From Azadirachta indica (lineage: Eukaryota > Streptophyta > Magnoliopsida > Sapindales > Meliaceae): DNA of 64,000 nt. A program made the translations under genes and the position numbers. Position 1 is the stretch's first letter, and every line of letters begins with the position of its first letter. The notes beneath the pieces are model-generated. The model saw only the letters and a list, made by a program, of their open reading frames with translations, was not told the origin of the DNA and did no database searches. Below are positions 48,339-61,587 of the stretch, one piece after another. The stretch lies in the NCBI GenBank assembly GCA_022749755.1, contig CM040444.1, positions 14,408,274-14,472,273 of the forward strand, written 5' to 3'.

Positions 48339-51300
48339 TGAACAACGTACGCCAGGAAAAATAATAATATGACTGATTAAAGTTGCGTGTGGACTCTTTA
48401 TTCTCAGAATATTAGTAATAATAATGATGTGAAATTGATTTTAATTTTATGTCTAAAAAGAAATTTGACGCGTATAGGGTTAGAATTGATCATCTCCGTC
48501 AGATTCAATTGATCAGCATCAGCTGGTTGAATTTGACTTTGGTGCCTAATCAGCAATAAACAAAAGAGAAAAAAAATATTTACATCTTCGATCGTGAAAG
48601 AAAAAGAAAATAACAACTTAAAAAATAAAATAAAAGAATTGATTGAAGTTTTCTTTGTAGGTATTTTTTATTAATAATTATTACGTGCATACCTCTTATA
48701 ATCTCACTACCATGTAAACTTAAAATCTTGAAATAAAAAAAAAATTATTAATAAATTTACATGAACAAAAATTTCTAATTAATATATATTTAAAATTAAA
48801 ATATTTTAAAATTATAGTTGTTACAGGACAGAAAAAGAGTAATTTTTATTAAAAAATTAATATTTATTAAATTACTATGATTTTAAAATCAAGTAAAAGT
48901 ATGAAAATGAAATATAACAGAAACATTTTTTAAATGTTGGGGTGAAGTGTCAAATCAAGGAGTAGATATCTTTTTTCCCTTAATAAAATAATTAAACAAT
49001 TTAGACTTGCACTTACTCAGCTTCTCTTATATTAAGAACTAATCACACTCGATCATCATTTGTCGTTTCCTTTATTTATTATTAAGCATAAATCTTCCAT
49101 TCAAAAGAAAGGCAAATTTTAGAATTTCATGTGCAAGTTCTAATAAATGATTAAACCAAATAATTAAGAATTTGAATTTCCACTTCATCTTTTTATTACT
49201 AATCCTATCTAAATCTTATGGGAAAATTAAATTATAAAAAACAAATTTATATTTATCTTTATTTAAGAGAAAATTTTTTTGTAATTCAAAAATTTTAATT
49301 TTTAAGAAACATGAAATTCATGCCACTTGCCATTTAATTTTTTTGTAATTCAAAAATTTTAATTTTTAAGAAACATGAAATTCATGCCACTTGCCATTTT
49401 CTTTGTCTCATTAATGGTCCTTAATCAATCATTAATTTGGTTAACGAAAATATAATTTTTTATATAATAATTCTATCAACATCGATCCTTAATTTTAATT
49501 TAAAAATAAGAGCCAATTTGGAGCAGATAATACATATAATCTTCTACACGGATTACATTCTTTTGTCGATTAAATTATGTCATAGTTGGGATTTTCTTCT
49601 TTTAATTTTAATTAATTAATTAATTGGCAAGTTGACGTATAATAGTAATAATAATAATAATAATAATATGTTGTACTTCTTTGATACAAGAGTTTCTAAC
49701 GAGCAAAGCCAGTTAATATTTTCTAATGGACAAAAATATTCTCTAGAATTAATTTAACTTTTTTATTGATTTTAATTATTATATATTGTGAGTGATTGAT
49801 TTGTGATTATAGGATAAATACGAATTTTTTAATTAAATTAGGTCTAGTTAAGAATAAGGTGATGGAAATGAAAAGTTAAAGAAAATTGTTGAAAAAATTT
49901 CTATACTGTATTAGATATGTATAAAATAAATTATATTTTTTTAATTAGTAAAACTCTTACTAATTATAGGTACAAACAAATTTAATACAACACGCACAAC
50001 CAACTTGTCCAAACAATTTAAAAGGTAAACACATGATAATTAATTTAGAATTTAACAATAACATTTTTCTCATCATACACTCTAAAATAAAGTGACAATT
50101 TACTTCACATAATTAATTATTATAATTTTTTGTACGAATACGATTGGAGTATTTAATCTGAGATCAGTTAATGATAAGAGTGACAATTTAAAACACGATG
50201 TAATTATTTGATACAAATTCGATACAATTAACTAGATTTAAATTTGAAAAAATTGATACGAATAATAATTGTGTCGTATTCGTATTAAACGATTAATAAT
50301 CGTGTTTAAACTAAAAATTGTGTTTCAATAAATAAGTTGGATTCAAATTTAAAAAATTTAACATGAATAATAAACAAATCGTATTCGTATTGACATAAAA
50401 ATGATTCGTTTATTCGATTTGTCATTTTTAATTGATGTCTTACTTTTATATTTTTTGTAATATAATTTTATTAGAAATAGAAGTCTAGAAGTTTAAATTA
50501 ATTTAATCTAACACCTTCCAAAATTTTGTATCAAATTCAAAGTAAAATTAACTTTCATAAATATTTGAGAGGAAATTGAATTTTACTAAATAAATGTGAG
50601 GAATTAATCCCATTCCTTCTAACAGAAAGACATGAGTATCAGCTACCTTCAATAAACATAGTTGGGCATTTTCTATATGCTCGTAATAATTAAAATTATA
50701 ATTATAAGGAAATTGTAATTTAAGTGGTGTAACTTTGAATGATAAATAATAGATCGTTATTAATATTTGGGGAGAAATAGATTTGTTTGGTTACGGCCAA
50801 GCCTGGGGAGGCAGAAGAGGCCATGATGCTTAAATACGTAGTCTCGCCTGCTTGCCTTCATTTCTCGTAAGTCAAATGTCAAATCAAATATATAATAATT
50901 AAGTTTCAAGTTAGGCCTCTCGAAATTCTTTAACAAGTGCTTTCCCTCTAGCAATACCATTAATGCTTTCCATTGATTTTGGTAGGCAGGCAGAGAAAAT
51001 TAATAATAATAATAATAATACTTAACATAATTTAATTTAATTTAATTTAATTTTAAAGTAAATCAAAACTTAAAATTTCAATAATTTATCTTATAATATG
51101 CTTTATTAATTATTGTGGACTGGTTTGGATGTCAATTGTATTGGCCCAAATCTTTTACCATTTTCCAATTGACAAATGGTAAGGAAGGAGAAAGACTAGA
51201 AAGGGCCAGCCCAACTCTCTTTTTTAACTTAGAAAATCAGTCCCAACGAAAAAGGGAGACAAAAACTAGAAATAGAAAGCCGAAATAATCAAGGAGACGA

Positions 51301-53564
51301 AAATTAAAAAAAATAAATAAATCCTTCCAACACTTTTAATTATAAAATCCTACTTTTAGAAATACCCATGGCATTACATACTTCTAAAAAATTCACTATT
51401 TTTCTTTTTTCAACTACTCAAGTTTATTGAACTTCATTTCCAAGAATACTGCTAGTAATTTAATTTGTTACAATTTAACTTGACTCAATATATATTATTA
51501 TATTTGAGAAAGTTTTATGGGATGATTTCACTTTTATAATTTTCTAAAAATAGAAGAAGTTCTACAGTTTTAGAAAAATAAAAAATAATAACACCTAAAA
51601 ATTTATTAAAAGTAAGAAAACTATCCATTAATATTGAATATAATAAAAAGGCTGAATTAAGAAAGTAAAATAAGACGTTTATAATTGTAGTAGACAGCTA
51701 TACTATTGTGAAAAATTGCAAGTGATATTTAAATATGGATTCTAACGTAAAACTCTTCAAAATTCAACTTAATCCAACACATTCAAAATTAAAAGTTTGG
51801 ATTGCGTACGATTTATATTTGATATTATAATTTTATTGGATTTACTCATTAGTCAAAATTGAATAAGGAGATTCCCTTATCCAGAAACTTTGAAAAAGGA
51901 TGCCACGGATGATCATATTCATGATCATGACTAGAAAACCAAATTTACATTTAAAAAAAAAAAAAAAAAAAAAAAGGGTCATTCCTTCTAGAAAAGCACA
52001 AAAGTGAATGAAGATGAGTTAATAAAATGTGAAACTTGAAAATTTATTGGAGATGATTTTTATAAGAGGATTCATAAATCTAATCATGTTTTGTAGTGAA
52101 AATGAAGTACCTAAAGCAGCTCTTCATACCTTTCTTCGCAAGAAAGGAAATTGATTTGTTTGGCAAATTGCATTGTGTCAAACAGTTAAATAAATTGCCT
52201 TATTGAGACTAAAGGCAGGCTCAAAGATTATGTGCTTAAGCAACTTCGCAATGTCCAACAAATAACTATGTTAGAAGCATGATGTTGATGTATTCTACTC
52301 ATAAAGCAATCACAAAAGTTATGATGCCATAATCATGTCAACAGAGATAGAGAAAAATTATTTCACAAGTAAATGAAAGTTAGGTAGAATAATAATAATC
52401 CATGGTAATGAATGTGACCCTTTCCACAACATGCCAATGCAAATTATAACGACACAAGAAGTAATTTTGTTTATGGACGACCCAAAAAAAAAGGCTTCCT
52501 TATTCCATACTCCAATCTCAGACAAAAACAAATTACATATGGTAAGGTCCACAAGAAATCTAATCAAGGAAAGAAAACGGCCCTCAACAACTAAGGAAAC
52601 TTCGGCTACATATGCTAAATAATGAAATTAAGGTTAAAGAGGATCACGCAATTGGGTAACAACAAAAAGAAATAAATAGGAATAACTAAAAGCAAAGTTG
52701 CTGCATTATGAAGCTCAAACCACATGAGATGACATAAGTTGTCACAAATAGGAGCATCTATGATTTCAAGAAATCAACATCACTGAAACATGACATTAAC
52801 CCACGGGAAACACTTCAAACAAGTCAAGTTAATCCGGCAAGAACGAAGCAAACTCAACTCGAGTAGCTTCATGCAATGCAGTTCTAGAAAACATCAAGTC
52901 ACGAAACCTAATATACAAGTTATCATAAACATGGTTCTCGCCTAAAATATCAATTAAAGATGCATCTCAATATCAAACCATATAATAGCTCATCAATCTC
53001 CTGCACAGCAGAGATCAAATAGTTGGTGTAAGTAACAAAAACATGCGTCACCAAGACCAAGGCTATGCGAAATGGTCATTTCCAATAGGAATTGAAAAAC
53101 AATAGTTTAAAATTTTTTGTTTCAAATCATTTATTTTTCCGTTAGGAAAAGATATGAAATTCTGATTACCAACCAAACTTATAGGATCATTTCAATAGTT
53201 GCCTTCTAAAACGTGCCTTTATACAAAGATTTGGATGATAAATGAATTCATTTACATGGGCACTTCATATGTCCTTGAAGAAGAGCAAACACTGGATTAA
53301 TACAAATACTTGTATTAATTCAGAATATATATTATCAAAGCACATCAAGTACAAGAACCCAGGTCCTAGAATTTATACTAAGATACTTGAGCAAACAATA
53401 TGACACTGACTTCAATACCAGATAGCACATAATGAGACCCAAAAAATTCAAAACAATAACAAAAGAAAAAATAGAAAGGCACCAAGAGAAGAAACAACAA
53501 TAACTTAGTTAATCTATCAAGACACCCTTCTCTATATTAAGTCTCTAACCAAATAGCAGTCAAG
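48337..53564. other. Intergenic, about 5.2 kb
   Basis: Very AT-rich, with an (ATA)n run at about 49,644-49,668, a 64-bp tandem duplication (49,272-49,399), an (AAT)n run near 51,001-51,020 and a poly(A) run at 51,954-51,975. The last kilobase or so probably includes the KCS 3' UTR. No gene was recognised on either strand. Confidence 0.6.
49272..49399. repeat. Perfect 64-bp tandem duplication
   Basis: Two adjacent 64-base units (49,272-49,335 and 49,336-49,399) look identical by eye, each starting AATTTTTTTGTAATTC and ending CCACTTGCCATTT. Confidence 0.92.
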
Positions 53565-55091
53565 CTACACAACTGTCTGCACTGGATACCTATGAATGCA
53601 ATCTTCCCACGGGCTATTAGGAGACGGCTTCACGTTCCGGAGAGCCTGCCAGACTGCACTGTTACATTTGAAACCGCTTCCAAAAGCAATTTGCCAAACT
53701 CGGTGCCCCTTACGCATCCTACCTTTTGCCTCTGTGTACGCCAGCTCATACCAAATTGAACTTGATGAAGTGTTACCAAACCGATGTAAAGTCATTCTAG
53801 ATGCTTCAACATGTACTGGGAGAAGCTGCAAATTCTTCTCGAGCTCATCAATCACAGCTCTTCCGCCAGCATGTATGCAGAAATGATCGAAAGCAAGCTT
53901 GAAATCAGGAATATAAGGCTTGATTTTTGCATTAAACAACTTCTTGGAAACCAAAGTCGCAAAGAAGAGAAGTTGCTCACTTATAGGAAGAACAAGGGGA
54001 CCTAAGGTAGTGATGTTAGTCTTAAGGGCCATGCCAGCGATAGCCATTAAATCCTTGGACAAAGACACCCCAGTTTTTCCTGCATCATCCTGCTCTTGAT
54101 AAACACACTTAAATGCATTATCATCAGCTCCTTTATGTGTCCTCACTACATGAACAAGCTTATACTTAGCCCGGCGCCTATCCTTAGATTTGTTTGATAA
54201 CAACACTGCTGAACCCCCAACTCTAAACAAACAATTGGGTATCAACATGGATTTCTTGTTCCCAAAATACCAATTCTGAGTGATATTTTCAGTACTAACA
54301 ACAACTGCATAAGTATTCCTATGTACTTGCAGCATATCCTTAGCAAGATCAACAGCTATAACCCCAGCACTGCACCCCATACCACCAAGATTATAGCTCC
54401 TTATATTACCCCTCAATTTATACTTATTAACAATCATAGCAGATAATGAAGGGGTAGGATTAAACAAACTACAATTAACAACGAGAACACCAATATCTTT
54501 AGGTTTGACATTAGTATTAGCAAATAAATTATCCAGAGCACCAAACATCACCTGCTCTGCCTCCTCTCTTGCTGCAGCCATTGAAGGCCTTGGAGGGAGA
54601 TAATGCATAGCTTCAGGCACATAAGTTTCCTCACCAAGACCCGATCTTTCCAAAATCTTACGCTGAAACTCCAACGCGGATTCATCAAAATCACCGGTGA
54701 GTCTGGAATGCTCCATAAATTGACGAAACTTGACTTGAAGATGCGAGGGAGGACGATAGCAAGAAAAGTCAACCAAATAAATGGATCTGGGTCGGGTCAT
54801 TATGTAAACGGTGGATCCAAAAACAAGAAAAGCAGAGCAAATAATGACACTGACAAGATTGTATTTAAGATGGAGCCATAGCTGGTGAATGTCATCTGGG
54901 TTCATTTGTGATGCTTCAATGACAATGACCGCCATTAAAGGAACTAGCAAAAGGGTCAATAGATGGGTCATCAAGTAGTGATAACCCAACTTAACATACT
55001 TCAAGTTTACACTCTGCAGAAAATCTGGCAGTCTTCTACTCTGCTGGATCTGAACGCCACCAGCACTGGCGCTATTAGAAGCAGAACTCAT
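53565..55091 (-). CDS. KCS4: 3-ketoacyl-CoA synthase, KCS4-like
   Basis: Condensing enzyme of the ER fatty-acid elongase, joining malonyl-CoA to long-chain acyl-CoA for very-long-chain lipids and waxes. It is a single uninterrupted exon of 508 residues, the usual length. The N-terminus [20 protein letters not shown] precedes two membrane segments (about 43-60 and 77-97), then [20 protein letters not shown] and the thiolase-like core. The triad is Cys240 (GGMGCSAG), His407 (FCIHAGG) and Asn440 (RFGNTSSSS). The C-terminus [13 protein letters not shown] and the N-terminal [14 protein letters not shown] favour KCS4 over KCS11 from memory. The start is the first ATG after an upstream region with no in-frame extension of the family. 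No damage was seen. Confidence 0.95.
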   Translation of the reverse strand: MSSASNSASAGGVQIQQSRRLPDFLQSVNLKYVKLGYHYLMTHLLTLLLVPLMAVIVIEASQMNPDDIHQLWLHLKYNLVSVIICSAFLVFGSTVYIMTRPRSIYLVDFSCYRPPSHLQVKFRQFMEHSRLTGDFDESALEFQRKILERSGLGEETYVPEAMHYLPPRPSMAAAREEAEQVMFGALDNLFANTNVKPKDIGVLVVNCSLFNPTPSLSAMIVNKYKLRGNIRSYNLGGMGCSAGVIAVDLAKDMLQVHRNTYAVVVSTENITQNWYFGNKKSMLIPNCLFRVGGSAVLLSNKSKDRRRAKYKLVHVVRTHKGADDNAFKCVYQEQDDAGKTGVSLSKDLMAIAGMALKTNITTLGPLVLPISEQLLFFATLVSKKLFNAKIKPYIPDFKLAFDHFCIHAGGRAVIDELEKNLQLLPVHVEASRMTLHRFGNTSSSSIWYELAYTEAKGRMRKGHRVWQIAFGSGFKCNSAVWQALRNVKPSPNSPWEDCIHRYPVQTVV

Positions 55092-58000
55092 GGCGTTACT
55101 GTATACAAAGAATCAACAAACCTTCACTTCCACCGAACGAACTGAACGATTCTTGAAGTGGGGTTTTTTTCGTGTAGCAACAGATAGATATGTAAACGAT
55201 GAAAACCAAAGAAGTACGTAGAAAAGACGGATCTGTAAACAAAAATAAAAATAAAAATAAAAAACTTGGGGAGCTTGAGTTCGGTGGGTTTAGAAAGGGT
55301 TGATACAACTGTAACAACGACCAAAATCCATTATCAAACACGTAGATAGATTATGAGATTGATAGAGAGAGAGGTGTTCGTAAAATGAATTAACCGGAGT
55401 TTGCTCTGCTACCTCTCCCTCTTCGTACATCTAACGAAGGCTGTCAGTTCTGGTCAAATAGGGAGGAGTAGTGTAATATACACGAAGAATCCTGAACAAC
55501 GTGGTAAATATTATATAACAAATTATGACCTATTTTCTTCATTTATAACAAATAGGTCTCCTGTATAATTGTATTGTATTAATGACTATGATGGGGACCT
55601 TTATGTTAAATTTACTGAAGTATGCTGATCTTATTTTTGTTTCTTAAAAATTGAGGGACCTATCCCTCGTTTCGTAAATTGCAACGAGAGCCGATGTTAG
55701 AGTCTGCGGATTCTTCAATGCGGCTTACGCACGCCGTCAGCTTCCTGGGGCTGGGTTGGCACTTCGGAGTTTGCGGATACCGACCGTCGTTTTGTTTCCT
55801 TATTTTTTTTTTTTTTCTCTTTTTCTAGAAGTTCCAAGATAAATTCAATCTACTTTTTAAAACAAATCAAAATGATTTACATATTCTCGCAATTTTGATA
55901 TACTAACTATTAAATCTTCAAAAAAAAAAAATTATCGGATTAAATCTTGACAAATTATTTTATGTCATACAATTCAAGTGATAAAAAAGGGAAGTCGAGT
56001 TTTTGAAGACATGAGAAACCAATATTCTATTACATGACAAAGCATTTGAAAAAGAAAAAAAATTCACAACTTAATTTGAATTTCGTGCTAAATGACAAAA
56101 ATCATTAAAGTTTCTTAAAATTGACTAAAGGCAAGGGAACTTCGAATACAAACTTGACTACTCTCTAGGAGATATAATTTGACAAAATTTGAAAATTATA
56201 TATTTGATGTCATATTATAGAACATTAATAATATAAGTTATATTTCTTTTATTGTCCCCATGACACCACAGCTTACATCATAAATTTATAAGCTATTTTA
56301 AATAAATTATATGGTAGGTGAAAATTGTTGGTATATATTCAATTTTGAAATTTCAAAATATTGTTAAATAATCCAATTAAAATGTGCATAATGGAAGAAT
56401 GCTTGAGCACAGTACACTCGACATCAAAATTTATAAAATCTTGGCAGTTTGAAAAGTAAAGTATGTCACTTTTAAATTAAGGCAAAACTTTATCAAACTT
56501 ACATCTCATTCCAATCTTCTCGGATAATTATTAGCTTAAATATCAGAAAACACACGCTAGAGAGACCGACTATTTCTCTTATTGTTATTATATTACAGGT
56601 GAAAAAAAATATCCAAAAAATTTGAAAATCAAAATTTTGTTGTTTGAGGTCGAAAGTACCAATTTTTTTGGCATCAACATTTTTTAAATACATACATGCA
56701 TACATATATAGAGAGAGCGACTATTTCTCTTCCTGTTATTATATTGCAAGCGAAGAAAGATATGCAAAAAATTTGAAGATCAAAGTTTCATTGTTTGAGG
56801 TCTAAAGTAGAATTTTTTTGGCATCAACATTTTTTAAATACACATATACATACATACATACTTGTATATATATATATATATATATATACATGAAAGTGGT
56901 AATATTTAATGAGGATTGAGTTCATGAATTTTTGTTTATGTGGTGGGAGATTTTAATAATAGATTTGCTTTCAATTTCATTTTCTTTTGGACCACCAACG
57001 AATAAATACGGAGTATATTCTTTTACATACATAATCTTCATAAATCTAGTTTCGTGAAAGTATCAACATTTAAGACCTCCATTAATTTGCCTATTGAAAA
57101 TGAAAGTACTAAAAACTTTGAATGCTATTTTGGTTATATTTTTTTTGTTACCTTATTTGGCCAATAAAGTTTAAAACCATAAGAATTGTTGTATATCAGT
57201 ATAATGCGTCTTTGTATACGATTTCATTAAACAAATTGTATTTCATTATTTTCAAATTCTAAATTGGATATAAATTTTAATAAAATATCATTATATTCAC
57301 CCTATTATAAAATGATAAAATTGTTCCAATTGAATATCAAATGTCATTTATTTTTTTAAATTATTTTTTGTTTACATAACTCACAAGATGCTAAACATAT
57401 TATTGCAATAATTTTGAGTACGATAGAAGTCATACTATAGTTCATAAAGTATACAATACATCTTTTAATTTTTTTTTTTTAATTTCAAACCATTCTATTA
57501 AAATTTTTAACTTTTTGTCACAACTCTTAATCTTTCACTGTAATTTTTAGATGTAACTTATAAATTAAAAAACGAAGAAAAAATTAGAAATTTTAATGAA
57601 AAAATTGGAGATTTATGCAAAAAAGTTAAAAAAAAAAAATAGACAACGCAAAAGAATATATAATTATACACCTCCATAACCTTATCCGCGTGTACGTACA
57701 AATATTGTTTGTTTTATTGACATAGACATTTGCATGTCACATATGAAATAGCTTTTGTACATTTACAAAAGCAAGGGCATAAACAAACAATTAACAAAGT
57801 AATTGCGTGTACTAAAATCAAAATAATAGTAGTTCTTCGTGAAATAAAATAAGAAGCTTAAAATTGGATTAACCAAAATTGCAAGTCATTGTTTGCCTTT
57901 TTGAAGTCAATATTTGCTAACGGTGGAAGATCACATTACACATTTTTTAATTTTATATGTTGAGGCTGCTTGTCAATGTAAAACCAAATCCACTTTCAAA

Positions 58001-60080
58001 TAATTTTTATAAAAAATAATAAAAAATGAATTCACGTCGTTGCCAATAAATGGGCCAGCTTCCTAATTTTGACTGTCAGAAGTCAATGATCACTGGATAA
58101 CGCCAGCCGTTAATTGATTCCCTTGTAGCAGAATCAGAGTACATATATATATATATAAAAATATATAAATTAATTAATTAATTGATCTCCTGCAATTAAA
58201 TGAATAAAATTTAAAAATTCAAAGTTAAAAAATTTTTAAATTTTTAATATTTATTCACTGTTAATTCAGTTTCTTCTTAGTGGGGGTAGTAAATGCAACA
58301 GATTTTAACTTCAAAATTTTTACATATGAAAATAAATATAAACCAATTCACGTGCTGTAAAATTATATATATATATATATATATTTTTTTTTTAAGAAAA
58401 TGGGAAATAATGAGGGACGGTGGCAAGAGGGAAGTGCGGCGTTGGCCATATCATATTACCAATACCATTTATCGTAGTTTGGGTCGGTTCTCCATTCCTT
58501 CCGCTAACAAATCTGACACAATTGCTGCTGTCGTTGAATAATTGCTGCCTGAAGTTCAAACGCGATACTTGTGCCAGGCTGCTGCCAGCTACTTTACAGG
58601 TCAAACACACGATACACTCTGTTTGTCTCTAGTCTCTGCTAGAGCCCCCAATCATTAGAATTAACGTAATCAAGCCTCTTTTACCTGTACTTAATATTGA
58701 ATTATTAGTGTAATTAAGACTTCAAGAGCTTTAAGAATAGTTTCGGAGATTGATTCTTCAATCATGGATTTGCTTTGCATTTATCGATTAATTTATTTTT
58801 AATCACTTTACTAATTTATGTTTTTTTTTTTTTGAATAATTAAAGGGATTACGCTCTCTAACATCTATTCAAAATAATGTAGGTTTTCATGTATTAATTT
58901 ATAAACTAAATTAAAATATTTGACAAAAATATAATAGTGTTAGGTTTATTAATATACGAAAGTTTATATGATTAAATTTTATAATTTTTCGTGGTACGAG
59001 AATGATTGTTTACCTTTCAGAATTTAAGAATCTTTTTTTGGATATAACACCTAGTAAAAGCTTAATTATTTATTTAATTATTACTTCAATCATTCTACAA
59101 GGAAACATATCTTTTCAGTGATTATTGTTAAGCTAATTTCTTTTTGTTTAAAATGACAAGCAAGATATTGGATAATTTTAATGTATGGTCCACTCGACTT
59201 AATTACCATTCCCACGCCGGGTGTTCACTGGACTTTCTTCATGTGCCCAAGAAATCTTCTTTTTGAAGATTAAAAAAAAGATAATTTATTTAATCAGATG
59301 CGATGGCCCTGATGGGCATGAAACTTAATGATTCATAATATTATTGTGGTTAAAAAGTAGAGAGTGTAAATTATTTCACATTGCGTGTATTTAGTTTGAA
59401 AAGTTAAATTTATTTATATTTTTGTTGCCTTTCTGCTTTGTTTATATTTTAAAAGATTAATATGATGCAACTCATTAGTTCAATAATATTTATATTATAA
59501 ATTTTAAATATGAAGATAGATATTGTAATACGTGTGTGTAAATATCTAAAGTACTATCTTTATTTTATCTAAACTTCTGTATTAATAGATTTATAATGTA
59601 ATACTAAAAAAATAGTTATCAAAATATGCTATAATTTAATTGTACTGCACCATTATAAAGTTGTAGTACTAAATTTTTTTCATTCCTAAATTATCTCTTT
59701 AATATTTATTAATTATTTGTGTTTTATTACTCCGTCGTCTAGTAATTTTTGGAATATTGAATTTGAAATGTGAGTTTACAACTTATGTATTAAAATTTAC
59801 AACACTTACCAAAAAAATGATTTGTAAAATATATGAAATATAATTATTAAATCTGTTATTAAAATATGCATCGTTAAAAGAGACTACATATATATATATA
59901 CATATATAAAGATTTGATTTTATTAAAATAAACTGATAAGTAAAGCGGGACTTCCGCTCTTTTATTTGGAGTGTTTCCTTAACTGGGAATTGATTATACT
60001 ACGTAAGCTTAGCTACCGCGAAAGCCAAATCAGATTGATTTGAATTGAATTTTAATAACCATTAGAATTTACTAGAAGAA
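55092..60080. other. Intergenic, about 5 kb
   Basis: The first 350 bases are probably KCS 5' UTR and promoter. A GC-richer patch lies at about 55,680-55,790. Then AT-rich DNA with a 150-bp tandem duplication (56,561-56,862), TA runs (56,869-56,889, 58,365-58,383) and a coding-like patch at about 58,400-58,660 with one in-frame stop. No gene was assigned. Confidence 0.55.
56561..56862. repeat. Imperfect tandem duplication, about 150-bp period
   Basis: Unit 1 (from 56,561) and unit 2 (from 56,712) share AGAGA(C/G)CGACTATTTCTCTT, AAAAAATTTGAA, TTGTTTGAGGTC and TTTTTTTGGCATCAACATTT in the same order, with scattered substitutions. Confidence 0.85.
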
Positions 60081-60085
60081 ATTGT

Positions 60086-60131
60086 TGGGCCCAAAATGCT
60101 ATAGGTTAGTTTAAATATGGGCTTTAGCCCA
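60086..60131 (+). promoter_or_regulatory. Site II promoter cluster
   Basis: TGGGCC at 60,086-60,091, TGGGCT at 60,118-60,123 and AGCCCA at 60,126-60,131. Such clusters mark promoters of actively transcribed plant genes; the direction is taken from the candidate exons downstream. Confidence 0.45.
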
Positions 60132-60628
60132 ACTAAATTAATAACTATCGAAAGTGTTTGTCAACGACGAACCATACCAGCCGATCATAACAAGGGGGGA
60201 AGTTAAAAACGGTACCGTTGGGAGTAGAGAGCTTTGAGCGGCAAGACAAGCGAACAAAATAACTACGAAGGGATCAAACGTCTTGTTCCTGTTAGACCGT
60301 TTTCAGATTTAGGCTCACTCGTCTTTGCTTTCATCGAGATACGTGTTCTGCAATTTTAGTTACGAATAACTTTATCAGAATGTTATATTTCTTTTTTACT
60401 TTTTTATTGTAATTAATTGATCATTTGTGTTATAGCAATTTGTGACAATAAAACAGTTGCAACTAAGATAAATTAGAGAAAAACTGATTAGAGTTTCTTG
60501 AAAGGAACCAAAAAAAGGTGAAGCGGTTTGTTATGTTGTATTGGTTGAGACATTTTGTCAAACTGTTGGTATGCACTCTTTTTGAACGTCAATGGTGTAG
60601 TTTTTTCTGGTTTGGTTGATGAGTGAAG

Positions 60629-61587
60629 CCACTGATGCAATTGTTGAAAGAGCTCTAGAATCATGGTACGGTGAAGCATTTTCCTCGGTTACTACTTATC
60701 TTTCAAATTTTTTTTTTTTTTTTTGTCATCCTCAAAACAATGACTGGCAGTATTACTAGTGGCACACTATTACTTGGTCCCTGCAACTACAAATTCACCA
60801 TGTGTGCAACGTGCATTGAAGGGAATGTGGTATCCTTTCTTCTTTTTTTTTTTTGGTTTTATGGGCCAACAATTTAGAAATTTTCTTGTGTTATGTCTAA
60901 TTGTAGCTGGGTCAATGGTTTGTGATCCTTGATTTTATCATTCTAACTAAAAGCTTGCTTGCTGGCCCATGAATATGTGTTAGCTTTTTGGTTTGTTTGA
61001 AGGTCTTTGGCAATGTAATTATCGATCTATAGACAGCCAGTGACCCCATGTTGTAATCACATACTTAGTAAAAAGTTGGAAGGGTATAAGAATATAGCAG
61101 GATAGAAAAATATGATTTGGTTGATAAAATTGGTCTTAGATTAAGTTCCTTGGAATTTTCTTACGTCTAAATTTACATGTGGCTTTTTATTTGTTTAGCA
61201 ACAAGTATTGTGAGAGAAATAAAATTGTGGTTAACATGTGTCATTTTTGAAATGACAACCATTAAGAATCATATCTTTATGCTTATTGCGTATCTCTCTC
61301 TGAATTGTATGAATTAGTGTGCAGTTTATCCTCTAGCGAGGTTTTACCGTCCAACTTTGGAGTTGATGTAACTGAACCAATTCTTACCCGCTTGTACAAC
61401 TATGTTCTAGTTTAGAAAACTGATTATTAGGTGAATATATTGGAATGATCTTTTCAAAGATGTCAATGTGTTGATATCATTTTTGTATTTAGTGTGTAGC
61501 AGGCAATACCAAGGATGGAAACACAAAAAAGTCAGCACGAGAAACCATCATCACCTGTTGCCCCAAATCTGCCATGACTTCATGTTG
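60629..61587 (+). CDS. Candidate small multi-exon gene, unrecognised
   Basis: I do not recognise this. A possible first coding exon starts at ATG 60,629 (MSEATDAIVERALES) and ends before GTACGG near 60,665. A second piece after an AG at about 60,749 reads ITSGTLLLGPCNYKFTMCAT and ends CIEGNV before GTATCC (60,831). A third, after an AG near 61,500, reads AIPRMETQKSQHEKPSSPVA and stops soon after. The three join in frame to about 66 residues with several cysteines. The support is the Site II promoter upstream, usable splice signals and frame continuity only; a non-coding transcript is just as possible. Confidence 0.25.

Noticed and set aside
48337..53564. Possible LTR retrotransposon in the AT-rich 5-kb interval
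   Set aside because: No paired LTRs, primer-binding site, polypurine tract or gag-pol coding was seen; the only direct repeat is the 64-bp tandem.
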